This document shows positions 45,378 through 53,746 of a DNA stretch of 64,000 bases, piece after piece. Position numbers and translations under genes: made by a program. Every line of letters begins with the position of its first letter. Positions within the stretch are counted from its first letter, which is position 1. Origin of the DNA: Cystobacter fuscus DSM 2262 (GTDB taxonomy: Bacteria > Myxococcota > Myxococcia > Myxococcales > Myxococcaceae). A model generated the notes under the pieces. It was not told the origin of the DNA and made no database searches. It saw only the letters and a list, made by a program, of their open reading frames with translations. The stretch is from the NCBI RefSeq assembly GCF_000335475.2, contig NZ_ANAH02000004.1, positions 186,001 through 250,000 of the forward strand, given 5' to 3'.

Positions 45378-46862
45378 ATGAACTGGTACGACGCGGTGGT
45401 GGTGGGCGCGGGCTTCGGCGGGCTGGCCACGGCGCTCGAGCTCACCCAGCGTGGCGCCCGCGTCGCGCTCTGCGAGACCCTCAACTACCCGGGCGGCTGC
45501 GCCAGCACCTTCCACCGGGACGGCTACGCCTTCGAGGCCGGCGCCACCCTCTTCTCCGGACTCGGCGAGCAGCAGCTCTTCGGCCGCTGGGTGCGCCAGC
45601 TCGGGCTGGACGTGACGGTGGACTGGATGGATCCCCTGGTGGAGCTGCGCACCCCGGGCATGCGCCTGGACGTGTTCCGCGACCGTGAGCGCCTGCTCGC
45701 GCGGTTGTGCGCCTTCCCGGACGCTCCCGCCCGCGCGCTGCGCGACTTCTTCACCCTGCAACGGCACGTGGCCGATGCCCTGTGGCCCCTCTTCGATGAG
45801 CCCACCCTCCTGCCCCCACTCGACGTGCGCGCGCTGCTGCACCATGCCTCGCGGGCCCTGAGGTACACGCCCCTGTTGCGCTGGATGGGACGGCCGCTCG
45901 GCGCCGTGCTGGAGCACCACGGCCTGCTGCGCTTCACGCCCCTGCGCACCTACGTGGACGCGCTCTGTCAGATCACCGTGCAGTGCCCCGCCACCGAGGC
46001 CGAGGCGCCCTTCGCGCTCGCGGCCATGGACTACTACTGGCGCGGCACCGGACACGTGCGCGGCGGCATCGGCCAGCTCGCCCGGGCGCTCGCGGGGGCC
46101 GTCTCCTCCGGGGGCGGCGAGGTGCTGTACGCCAACCGGGTGAAGGCGCTCGAGCCCGTGCCGGGAGGCTGGCGGGTGTCGGCGCGCCGGGGCGAGCTGC
46201 TCGCGCGCCACGTGGTGGCCAACGTGCTGCCCCAGGGGCTGATGCGCCTGCTCGGACGGCCCGCCGAGCAGCTCCCCTCGCGACTGCGGGAGCTCGCCGG
46301 ACGCGTGGCCGAGGGCTGGGGCGCGGTGATGTTGTACCTCGTGGTGCGAGCCCCCGAGGCGTCCCCTCCGGGCCCCCACCACCTGGAGCTGGTACGGGAC
46401 GAACAGGCCCCGTTCATCGAGGGCAACCACCTCTTCGCCTCGCTCAGTGGCCAGGCCGATACGGGCCGCGCGCCCGAGGGCCACCGCACCCTCACGGTGT
46501 CCACGCACGTCGCGCTGCGCTCACTGACGGATCGGCCCCCCGAGGAACAGGCCCGCCTCGTGGCCTCCATCCAGGAGCGGATGCGGCGGGGGCTCGGGGA
46601 GCTGGCGCCCGAGTGGCTGGAGCACGTGCGGCACGAGCTGCCGGCCTCGCCGCGCACCTTCGAGCGCTTCACCCAACGCGAGGGCGGTGCCGTGGGCGGA
46701 GTGCCGCGCCGCGCCGGACTGCACCACTACCGCACGCTCGGCCCCAAGCCGGTGATGGATGGGCTGTGGCTCGTGGGGGACTCGGTGTTCCCGGGGCAGA
46801 GCACGCTGGCCACGGCGCTCGGCGGCGTGCGCACCGCCGCGTGCATCTCCCGCGGCCGCTGA
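45378..46862 (+). CDS. FAD-dependent oxidoreductase, carotenoid desaturase/isomerase-like, 494 aa
   Basis: Flavoprotein of the phytoene desaturase/CrtISO superfamily. The Rossmann motif VVVGAGFGGLATALEL (residues 7-22) ends at an acidic CET. The second family block is GGCASTFHRDGYAFEAGATL, and the C-terminal FAD motif is GLWLVGDSVFPGQSTLATAL. Length is typical. A carotenoid substrate is plausible in a pigmented myxobacterium, but no other crt gene is nearby. Divergent from the barrel gene. Confidence 0.85.
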   Translation: MNWYDAVVVGAGFGGLATALELTQRGARVALCETLNYPGGCASTFHRDGYAFEAGATLFSGLGEQQLFGRWVRQLGLDVTVDWMDPLVELRTPGMRLDVFRDRERLLARLCAFPDAPARALRDFFTLQRHVADALWPLFDEPTLLPPLDVRALLHHASRALRYTPLLRWMGRPLGAVLEHHGLLRFTPLRTYVDALCQITVQCPATEAEAPFALAAMDYYWRGTGHVRGGIGQLARALAGAVSSGGGEVLYANRVKALEPVPGGWRVSARRGELLARHVVANVLPQGLMRLLGRPAEQLPSRLRELAGRVAEGWGAVMLYLVVRAPEASPPGPHHLELVRDEQAPFIEGNHLFASLSGQADTGRAPEGHRTLTVSTHVALRSLTDRPPEEQARLVASIQERMRRGLGELAPEWLEHVRHELPASPRTFERFTQREGGAVGGVPRRAGLHHYRTLGPKPVMDGLWLVGDSVFPGQSTLATALGGVRTAACISRGR

Positions 46863-46866
46863 ACCG

Positions 46867-46957
46867 TAACGATTTTGGGGAAACAGGCCCCGTTTCTAAC
46901 GATTTCTACAAAGACCTGACCCAAATTCGAGCCGAAGGCCTCCAGCTAACGATTTCT
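46867..46957. repeat. Three TAACGATTT direct repeats
   Basis: TAACGATTT occurs at 46867, 46897 and 46947; the last two share CTAACGATTTCT. Spacings are 30 and 50 bp. They lie between the FAD oxidoreductase stop and the end of the ankyrin gene, in a short AT-richer patch. Confidence 0.6.
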
Positions 46958-46979
46958 CGCTGCCCTTCGTTCGCCCCCG

Positions 46980-49900
46980 CTAACCCGGGCCCCGGCACCC
47001 GCCGGGCGTCGCGCCCCGCTCCTCGAGCAGCCTCGCCACCTTGCGCCCCTCGCGGTCCTCGCGCCCCCGCGCCACGTCCAACGGTCGCACGCACTCCCGC
47101 GTCTCCGCGTCCAGCGGCGCGCCCTGCCCCACGAGGTACTCCACCAGCCGCGCTCCCGCCTGGGCGGCCGCGCGATGCAGCAGCGTCCTCCCCTCGCCGT
47201 CCGCGAGCCGCACGTCCAACCGCCCCTGCTCCAACAGGAACGCCGACAACTCCTCGTCATCCTGGCTCACCGCGAGCCGCAGCAGCCACTCGAGGTTCTC
47301 CCGCGAGAGCGTGCTCCACTTGCGCATCGCCCAGTCATGCAGGAGCGCGGACGTCCCCGCCTCCGTCCCCGCGGCGAGCGCCGTGGACAGCCGCTCGAAC
47401 GCGATGTCCGGTGGCACCCGCCCCTCATGCAGCAGCCGCCGGGCCTCCTCCCCCCGTCCCTGGCCCAGCAACACCGCGAGCGCCTCGCCCGAGGGATCCG
47501 TCGCCCCCATCGCCAGGAATAGCTCCACCATCCAGGGCCCGCCCTCGCTCAACGCCAGGGTGAGCGCCGTGGGCCCCTGCCCACTCGCCGCGCGGACACT
47601 CGCCCCTCGTGACAACAGCCGCGCCGCCAGCGTCCAGGCGTGCGTCCGCAGCGCCAGCACCAGGGCCGCGTCGAGCTGCGGCCCCTCCAGCTCGCGCTCC
47701 CTCAAGCCCTGCTCGAGCAGCTCCCGCGCCAGCCCGTCCAGCTTCATGTCCACGGCGAGCCGCACCGGGGCGAACGGCTCTCCCACCGAGGCCAGGGGCT
47801 GCACCCCGAGCGACAGCAGCGCCCGCGCCGCCGGGGCGTTGCCCGCTCGGATCGCATGCGCGAGCACGTCCAGCCCCGCGCCATCCACCGCATGCGGGTT
47901 GGCGCCCCGCCGCACCAACACCTCGAGCGTCCGGGGATCCGCGCACCGCGTGAGCTGCACGAGCACGGGCCCCATCCGCTCCGCCACCTCCTCGGGAGAC
48001 AGGCCGGACAGGGCGGACTCCAGCAGCGCGGGCGTGCCACAGAAGCGCCGGGCGAGCTGCTCCACCACCTCCACCCGCTGCGCCCCCGTCCACGCCGGCT
48101 GCCGGAGCAGCTCCCCCAGGGCGTGCAGCGTGTTGGCGCCCAGCGCTTCCAGGGGCTCGCCGGCCCGCGGACGTCCCTCGAGGAACGCGAGCACCGGGGC
48201 CACCCGCGCCGTGGCACCCCGCGACAGGAAGAACCGGGCCACGTCGAAGTGCCCCCGGGAGACGGCCACGGTGAAGGGAGGATCCGGCTCCACCCTCGGC
48301 TCGGCGGTCTCCCCGAGCGGCGGAGGCGGCTCCAGGATGGCGCCGTGCTCGAAGAGCCAGGCCGCCACCTCCACGCTGCCCGCCGTCCCCAGGAACGGCG
48401 CGCCCGTGACGTCCTCGCCCAGCAGGTTCGCCCCCGTCTCCACATAGCGCCGCACGAGCGCGAGCTGCCCTCCCCGCACCGCCAGCGGGAAGTAGTCCAG
48501 ATCCTCCTCGAGCTGCTTCCACACCTCGGGACGCTGACGCTCCAGGTGCTCGAGGAACGTCCGCTCGCCCAGCGCCAGCGCCAGGCCCGCGAGCGACACC
48601 GCCCGGGGATGCTCCGGCGTCGCGCCCACGAGCCTCCGGGGGTCCTTCTCCGCCGACAACGTCAACGGCTCCGCGCCCCGGTCCACCGCGAGCATCGCCA
48701 CCGCGGGCCGCCCCGCCACGAGGGCGATGCGCGCGCTCTCCTGCAGCAGCGCCCGCACCTCGCCCGGCGGGCTCCGGTCGATCAACAGCGCCACCGTGTC
48801 CCGAGCCCCCGCCTCGGCGGCCTTCCACAGCAGGGCCTGCCGCCAGCCCTGGGCGAGCGGCTCCAGGTTGTCGAACAACCAGCGCACCACCTCGGTGCGG
48901 CCCTCCGCGGCCGCCGCCAGGGCCAGCTCCGAGGGGAAGTCCTCCCCGGTGGGCTTCCAGTGGCCCAGCAGGGCGAGCGCCTCCCGCTCCTCGCCCCGCG
49001 AGAGCACGTGCCGCAGCGCCTTCGGCCAGCACGCGGCGCTCGCTGGGGACGCCCCCGCCCGCTCCAGCAGCAACAGGGCCGCCGCCGGGTGGGGCTCGCA
49101 CAGGACGAAGTCGAGCGCGCTCATCCCCGGCCGCGCGGGCTCCAGCGCGGAGGCCCTCGCCTCCAGGAGTCGGCGCAACGTGGGCACGTCTCCGCGCCGG
49201 GCCGCGTAGCCCAGGGGCGTGATGCCCATCCGGTCCTTCGCGCTCACCCCGAGCCCGAGCGTCAACAACTTCTCCACCGCCACGACGTTGCCCGCCGCCG
49301 CGGCGTAATGCAGCGCCGAGCGGCCCGCCGCGTCGGCCGGCCGCGCGTTCAGCTCCCGCCGGGTGAGGGCCTCGAGCCCCTCCCCCTTCAGGACGCGCCA
49401 CGCGAGCGCCGAGGGAGCGAGCAGCTCCGCCGCGGCGTCCACGCTCGCGCCCGCCTCCAGCAACGCGGGCAACGCCTCGAGCCGTCCTTCCCTCAGCGCG
49501 GCGCGCAGCTCGCCATTCTTCCGGGCCCGGGCGATGAGTCCCTCCCGCTCCGGCGAGTCCACTCCCCCCAGCTCGCTCTGTCCCCACACCGCGCCGCGCT
49601 CGATGAACAACGCGGCCACGCCGAGGTGACCCTCCTCGAGCGCCATCCGCAGCGGGGTGCCTCCCCGGGACGGCCCGCGCGCCGGTTCCTCCGCCTCCAG
49701 CACCGCCCCCCGGTCCAGCAGCCACGCCGCGCTCTTCTCCGTGCCCCCGAGCGCCGCCCAGTGCAGCAGCGTACGGGCCTCGCGCTGGCCGAGCAGGGAC
49801 TTGAAGTCCGACGGGTTGCGCGCCGCCAACACCTCGAGCTCGGGGAGATCCTCCGTCAGGAGGGCGCGCACGTAGGGGGTATGGTCGAGCGCCCCCTCCC

Positions 49901-51158
49901 ACTGGGAGAAGGACACCCCGTCGCGCCGCAGGCGGACCTCCTCCGCGCGCTGCCCGGTCTCCGAGGCCCATCGCAAGAGGAAGCGCGCGTGCGCCCGCGT
50001 CAGCGCCTCCTTCACGGGCTCGGAGGTGGCGCGCGCGATGAAACGCTCGCGCACGAGCAGCGCGCCCGAGGACACCAGCGCGTCGACCGTGGCGGCATGC
50101 CCTCCGCGCGCCGCGAGCGAGAGCGCGCAGTGGCCCGCCGCGCCCTCGGTGTTCACCTCCGCGCCCTGGCTGATCAGCTCCCGCACCATCTCCACGCGGC
50201 CCTTCTGGGCGGCCAGCATGAGCGCGGTACGGCTCATGGGCGTGCGGGCTTCCAGGTCCACCCCCGCCTTGGCGAGCACGGTGGCCATCCGGGGCTCGGC
50301 GGTGAGGGCGGCGTAGTGCAGGAGCCCCAGCCCCCGGTCATCCACGGCGTCCCGCAGCCCCGGCTCCTCCTTGAGCACCGCCGCGAGCCGCTTGCGATCC
50401 TGGGTGAGCACCGCCAGGTGGGCGGGGCTGATGCGCAGCGCGCCCCACACCTCGGGAGCGGTGCCGGCGACCAGCTCCTCGAGCACCGCCCGCTCCCCCT
50501 GCTCGGCGGCGCGCTCCAGGAGGAAGTGCAGGTGGGCCGCGCGCAACGCCCGGAGGATCTCCGGGGGCAGCGGGGAGGACAGCAGGGCCGGATCCTCCAG
50601 CGGCACCCCCGCGCGCACGAGCACCTGCACGCTCTCGGCATCTCCCAACTGCGCGGCCCGCACGAGCAGCCGCTCCGGCCGCGCGTCGAAGTCCTCGAGA
50701 TCCGGCGCCAGCTCCAGCAGCTCGGCCACCAGGCGCGGGCGGCGCAGCTCCAGGGCCTCGTGCAGGGCGGTGCGGCCCTGGGCATCCCGGCTCGTGGGCC
50801 GCGCGCCGTGCCGCACCAGCACGCGGAGGACCGCCGCGGCGGCCCGGGGATCCTCGATGGTCATCGCCTGGGACAGCAGCGCGCGCCCATCCAGGTTCGC
50901 CTCGCCGCACGCGACTCCGGCGCTCAGCAGGGCCTCCACCGACTCGGCCTGTCCCGCCTGCACGGCGCGCAGCAACCACTGGTCCCCCCGGGTGGCCAGC
51001 TTCTCCTGGCCCTCCGGGGACGCGAGCGCCTGGGCGAGCCTCGCCTCGTCCCCATTGTCGATCTCCCGCTCCACCGGGCTGCGGCACCCGACGAGGGACA
51101 GGGACAGGGGAAGCACGAGCCGCCAGACGCGCGAGCCAAGATACATGGAGCTCAACAT
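46980..51158 (-). CDS. Giant ankyrin-repeat lipoprotein, 1392 aa
   Basis: Exported lipid-anchored protein: after the ATG at 51158, a hydrophobic stretch (WRLVLPLSLSLVGC) ends at a lipobox Cys near residue 25. Essentially the rest consists of ankyrin repeats of about 33 residues; the clearest show G-x-TALHxAA-type helices (RTALHEALELRRPRLVAELL, GRSALHYAAAAGNVVAVEKL, ITPLGYAARRGDVPTLRRLL, GRTLLHRAAAQAGARLVEYL). Such solenoids bind proteins. The size is unusual for a lipoprotein and suggests a surface or periplasmic scaffold. The DNA is strongly GC-rich, so its antisense frame is also open. Alternative start at 51146. Confidence 0.85.
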   Translation of the reverse strand: MLSSMYLGSRVWRLVLPLSLSLVGCRSPVEREIDNGDEARLAQALASPEGQEKLATRGDQWLLRAVQAGQAESVEALLSAGVACGEANLDGRALLSQAMTIEDPRAAAAVLRVLVRHGARPTSRDAQGRTALHEALELRRPRLVAELLELAPDLEDFDARPERLLVRAAQLGDAESVQVLVRAGVPLEDPALLSSPLPPEILRALRAAHLHFLLERAAEQGERAVLEELVAGTAPEVWGALRISPAHLAVLTQDRKRLAAVLKEEPGLRDAVDDRGLGLLHYAALTAEPRMATVLAKAGVDLEARTPMSRTALMLAAQKGRVEMVRELISQGAEVNTEGAAGHCALSLAARGGHAATVDALVSSGALLVRERFIARATSEPVKEALTRAHARFLLRWASETGQRAEEVRLRRDGVSFSQWEGALDHTPYVRALLTEDLPELEVLAARNPSDFKSLLGQREARTLLHWAALGGTEKSAAWLLDRGAVLEAEEPARGPSRGGTPLRMALEEGHLGVAALFIERGAVWGQSELGGVDSPEREGLIARARKNGELRAALREGRLEALPALLEAGASVDAAAELLAPSALAWRVLKGEGLEALTRRELNARPADAAGRSALHYAAAAGNVVAVEKLLTLGLGVSAKDRMGITPLGYAARRGDVPTLRRLLEARASALEPARPGMSALDFVLCEPHPAAALLLLERAGASPASAACWPKALRHVLSRGEEREALALLGHWKPTGEDFPSELALAAAAEGRTEVVRWLFDNLEPLAQGWRQALLWKAAEAGARDTVALLIDRSPPGEVRALLQESARIALVAGRPAVAMLAVDRGAEPLTLSAEKDPRRLVGATPEHPRAVSLAGLALALGERTFLEHLERQRPEVWKQLEEDLDYFPLAVRGGQLALVRRYVETGANLLGEDVTGAPFLGTAGSVEVAAWLFEHGAILEPPPPLGETAEPRVEPDPPFTVAVSRGHFDVARFFLSRGATARVAPVLAFLEGRPRAGEPLEALGANTLHALGELLRQPAWTGAQRVEVVEQLARRFCGTPALLESALSGLSPEEVAERMGPVLVQLTRCADPRTLEVLVRRGANPHAVDGAGLDVLAHAIRAGNAPAARALLSLGVQPLASVGEPFAPVRLAVDMKLDGLARELLEQGLRERELEGPQLDAALVLALRTHAWTLAARLLSRGASVRAASGQGPTALTLALSEGGPWMVELFLAMGATDPSGEALAVLLGQGRGEEARRLLHEGRVPPDIAFERLSTALAAGTEAGTSALLHDWAMRKWSTLSRENLEWLLRLAVSQDDEELSAFLLEQGRLDVRLADGEGRTLLHRAAAQAGARLVEYLVGQGAPLDAETRECVRPLDVARGREDREGRKVARLLEERGATPGGCRGPG

Positions 51159-51469
51159 AGCGCGAGACACGGCGCGCCACCCGTCCGCGCGGAGGGTAAA
51201 AGTGCACCAGTGCTCGAATGCACAGCGGAGGCCAGCGGGCCCCGTGCATCAGCCCAGGAGGGGGGACGACGCGATACAGGGTTCCCGCGCTGTGTCTCCC
51301 ACCCCGAGCCCGGTCACGACTCCAGGGGCGGACTGTCGAGGCCCCGGAGCTGTTCCTCGGCCATCCGGCGGTATTGCGGCACGATCTCCACGCTTTCAGT
51401 TCTCCATGAGGGGCCACGGCTCGGGCGTCTGGACGTTCGTTCACGTTATCGGATAGGTTGGCCCGCGCC
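51159..51469. other. Intergenic region with a possible gene-tail remnant
   Basis: Between divergent genes. On the minus strand, 51314 to about 51400 reads TESVEIVPQYRRMAEEQLRG and onward to a TGA stop, with genome-like third-position GC, but there is no start before it. It may be the eroded 3' end of a lost gene. Otherwise only promoter-scale sequence is seen. Confidence 0.3.
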
Positions 51470-52240
51470 ATGCGGCACTTCTTACCTCCCCGGTCTACCC
51501 TGCTGCTCGTTCTCGTGGCGTCTGTCGCCATGGCGAAGGAACGCGAGCCCGTCTCTCGCAACCTCTACCTTTCGGACAGCCCAAGGGACGAAGTACGCCC
51601 GGTGTACGTCGCGGGTGAGATGGTCACCGTTCTCCGGTTCCAGCAGCCCTGCACCGAGGCAGGAACGAAAATGCTGGGCTGGGAAGGTCGATTCGAGCCC
51701 GTGGTGTGTGTCGGCAAGAGAGTGCTTATCGAGCCGCTCCAAGACCTCAAACCAGAGGATCGCTTCCTCCTGGTGGTGACGCTCGCGGACGGGAAAGAAC
51801 TGCCCTTCACCGTGACGGCACGTGAGGGGCGCTTTGATCACCAGGTGAGCGTGTTCCTGAACCTCGAGACCCCAGAGGCAGCTCGCAGGCGACTGGCAGA
51901 TGCCTACGTCAGGGCGCGCACGCTTGAAGAGGAAAACGAACGACTCCGAAAAGAGCAAGCCTCCACCAGTCATGCCTACGCATCACTCCTGGCCAGCGGC
52001 GCAGCGAAAAACACGCCATTTCGTCGCGAGAGCAAGTGGCGAGTCGATCTGGGGGGCGCCGTGGTTGATATCTCTATCTATTCCGCCAGGAAAATGCAGA
52101 AAGCGGCTGTCCTGTTTCATGTGACCAATAGTCAATTGGACGTGCCTTGGAGGCTGAAGGAAGTCCAGCTATCGGCCATGCGCGGCAGACAATCCCACGA
52201 GGAGCCCGTGCGAACAGGCGAGAAAAAGGATCCGGCATGA
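51470..52240 (+). CDS. DUF2381 (TIGR02268) family secreted protein, 256 aa
   Basis: Member of the myxobacterial TIGR02268/DUF2381 paralogous family. Signal peptide (RSTLLLVLVASVAMA) then family blocks: RNLYLSDSPRDEVRPVYVAG, TVLRFQQPC, LQDLKPEDRFLLVVTLADG, and a coiled-coil stretch near residues 145-165 (YVRARTLEEENERLRKEQAS). It ends inside the terminal beta domain (HVTNSQLDVPWRLKEVQLSA), so it seems roughly 40-50 residues shorter than typical members, perhaps by a frameshift. ATG 51470 is used; TTG four codons earlier is in frame. Function of the family is unknown. Confidence 0.8.
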   Translation: MRHFLPPRSTLLLVLVASVAMAKEREPVSRNLYLSDSPRDEVRPVYVAGEMVTVLRFQQPCTEAGTKMLGWEGRFEPVVCVGKRVLIEPLQDLKPEDRFLLVVTLADGKELPFTVTAREGRFDHQVSVFLNLETPEAARRRLADAYVRARTLEEENERLRKEQASTSHAYASLLASGAAKNTPFRRESKWRVDLGGAVVDISIYSARKMQKAAVLFHVTNSQLDVPWRLKEVQLSAMRGRQSHEEPVRTGEKKDPA

Positions 52241-52306
52241 TGGCCTTCAGCAAGCCGTCGTTCTCCTGGATCATCGGATTGTAGAGGAAAAGGGGACGCA
52301 TTAGCC

Positions 52307-52795
52307 ATGCCCGTGAAAAAGCCCCTTGCGCTCTCTACTGTTTTCTTGCTGCCTCTCATCGCTGCCTGCCCGCCTGCTGGCGTGTCTCTGCGTTCTGATG
52401 GCAGTCCCGGTCCGGAGAAATGCTCCGAAAAAGCGTTGGAGGTCATGCGCATTCTGCGGATGCGTGTGGGTGACGCCGCTGACGCGCACCTTGACGCGAA
52501 TCAGATAGATGCAAGTCCCGTCATCGTCTACGACGGTCCGCTTGAAAGCTATTTGACCGAATCGCTGGGTACGCTCGAACCTGGAACTCGCCTTTACGGG
52601 CAGGCGTGGACCGGAGGGTTTCAAGTCGTCGTCCGGTACTATGAGGCGCACCCTCCAGATGGCGACAAGGTGCCCATCTGCGCGGTCGCGCGGCTCGGTC
52701 GCGGCCAGATGCGGAAGAAGCCTGAGTCCAAGCCGGGGAGCGCCCTCCTCGAACATGGCGCGGTGTCGGTTTTCGTGGTCGATTCGTTCCGGTGA
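52307..52795 (+). CDS. Hypothetical lipoprotein, 162 aa
   Basis: Signal peptide with hydrophobic STVFLLPLIAAC and lipobox Cys near residue 21. The mature part has a conserved-looking core (SEKALEVMRILRM, VGDAADAHLDANQ, LGTLEPGTRLYGQAWT, VPICAVARLG). Proteins of this kind often sit next to DUF2381 genes in myxobacteria, where a Ser/Thr kinase is commonly also present; none is here. It follows the DUF2381 gene by 66 bp on the same strand. Confidence 0.7.
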   Translation: MPVKKPLALSTVFLLPLIAACPPAGVSLRSDGSPGPEKCSEKALEVMRILRMRVGDAADAHLDANQIDASPVIVYDGPLESYLTESLGTLEPGTRLYGQAWTGGFQVVVRYYEAHPPDGDKVPICAVARLGRGQMRKKPESKPGSALLEHGAVSVFVVDSFR

Positions 52796-52906
52796 GCGCC
52801 CACCCGAGCGCTCCCGGTAGTCGGCTCACCCAAGGTCAGTGAGGATCAGATCCGCCATGGCCCGAGCCTCTCAAGTGGGCCCGCCCGGGGGCAAGTCCCC
52901 GCGCGC

Positions 52907-53641
52907 TCAGCGCACCGGGACGCGCCCGGCGGGCAGGGTGAGGCTCGCGGTGGACGCGGCGCGCGCATCATCCAGGGGAATGCGCACCCACTCGGAGAGG
53001 GCGTGGTTGCCCACGTCGTCATAGACCTCGGCGCGCACCTCCAGGGGCCCGTCCGGGAGCGACGCCGTGGACACGTCGCAGGTGTAGGGGGGCTCGTGCG
53101 CGTCGCACAGGTAGCGCTCCTCGGTGAGGAACTGCACCCAGGCGCCTCCCCGCGCGTGCTCGACAGTGGCCGACAGCGACAGCGTCCCCGACAGCGGGGA
53201 GCCCCCCCCGGACGAGGACACGCGCACCGCGAGCGGCTCGCCCACCGTCACCTTCACCGGCGCCGAGGTGCTCGTGCGTCCCGAGGTGTCATACGCCCGG
53301 GCCGTCAGCGTGTGCTCGCCCCGGGCGATGCCCCGGGTGTTCCAGGTGAGCGAGTACACCCCCCCGGGCAAGGAGCCGATGATCCGCAGGTCATCGAGCA
53401 GCACGTCCACCCGGGCGATGCGGCGCTCGTCGCGGGCGGGGACGAACACATGCACGTTCCCCCCGAGCACCGCCCCGTCCTCCGGCCAGACGATGCTCAC
53501 CTCGGCGGCGGGCGGCTCGGCGCCCGGAGCGGACACCGCCTGGAGCAAATCCCTCGCTCCGGACAGTCCCATTGCGAGGACTCCCAGGCAGGACACACCA
53601 GCGGCACACCACGACAGGCGGCGGATCATTCGGGGGTTCAT
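52907..53641 (-). CDS. Membrane-anchored Ig-like domain protein, 244 aa
   Basis: N-terminal helix (residues 8-28: LSWCAAGVSCLGVLAMGLSG) anchors or exports the protein. Residues about 45-135 form an Ig/chitinase-associated type beta sandwich (VSIVWPEDGAVLGGNVHVFV, RIARVDVLLDDLRIIGSLPG, GEHTLTARAYDTSGRTST) and a second similar domain follows (SGTLSLSATVEHARGGAWVQ, GPLEVRAEVYDDVGNHALSE). Such domains act in surface adhesion or as spacers. Function is not known. Confidence 0.75.
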   Translation of the reverse strand: MNPRMIRRLSWCAAGVSCLGVLAMGLSGARDLLQAVSAPGAEPPAAEVSIVWPEDGAVLGGNVHVFVPARDERRIARVDVLLDDLRIIGSLPGGVYSLTWNTRGIARGEHTLTARAYDTSGRTSTSAPVKVTVGEPLAVRVSSSGGGSPLSGTLSLSATVEHARGGAWVQFLTEERYLCDAHEPPYTCDVSTASLPDGPLEVRAEVYDDVGNHALSEWVRIPLDDARAASTASLTLPAGRVPVR

Positions 53642-53746
53642 CTCGCGTCCCTGAAAGGAGAGGTCAGCGGCGGCAAGACGAAACATACCGAGCGTGTCTG
53701 ACACTCGAGCCCGCCCCCACGGACCCGATTCACGCGGCCCCGCGGC

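Noticed and set aside
45378-46862. Carotenoid biosynthesis cluster
   Set aside because: Only one desaturase-like flavoprotein is present; no crtB, crtE or other crt genes lie nearby.
47640-51779. Plus-strand open frame of about 1380 codons
   Set aside because: Antisense shadow of the ankyrin gene, full of His/Arg/Gln runs; the minus-strand frame has a signal peptide and clear ankyrin repeats.
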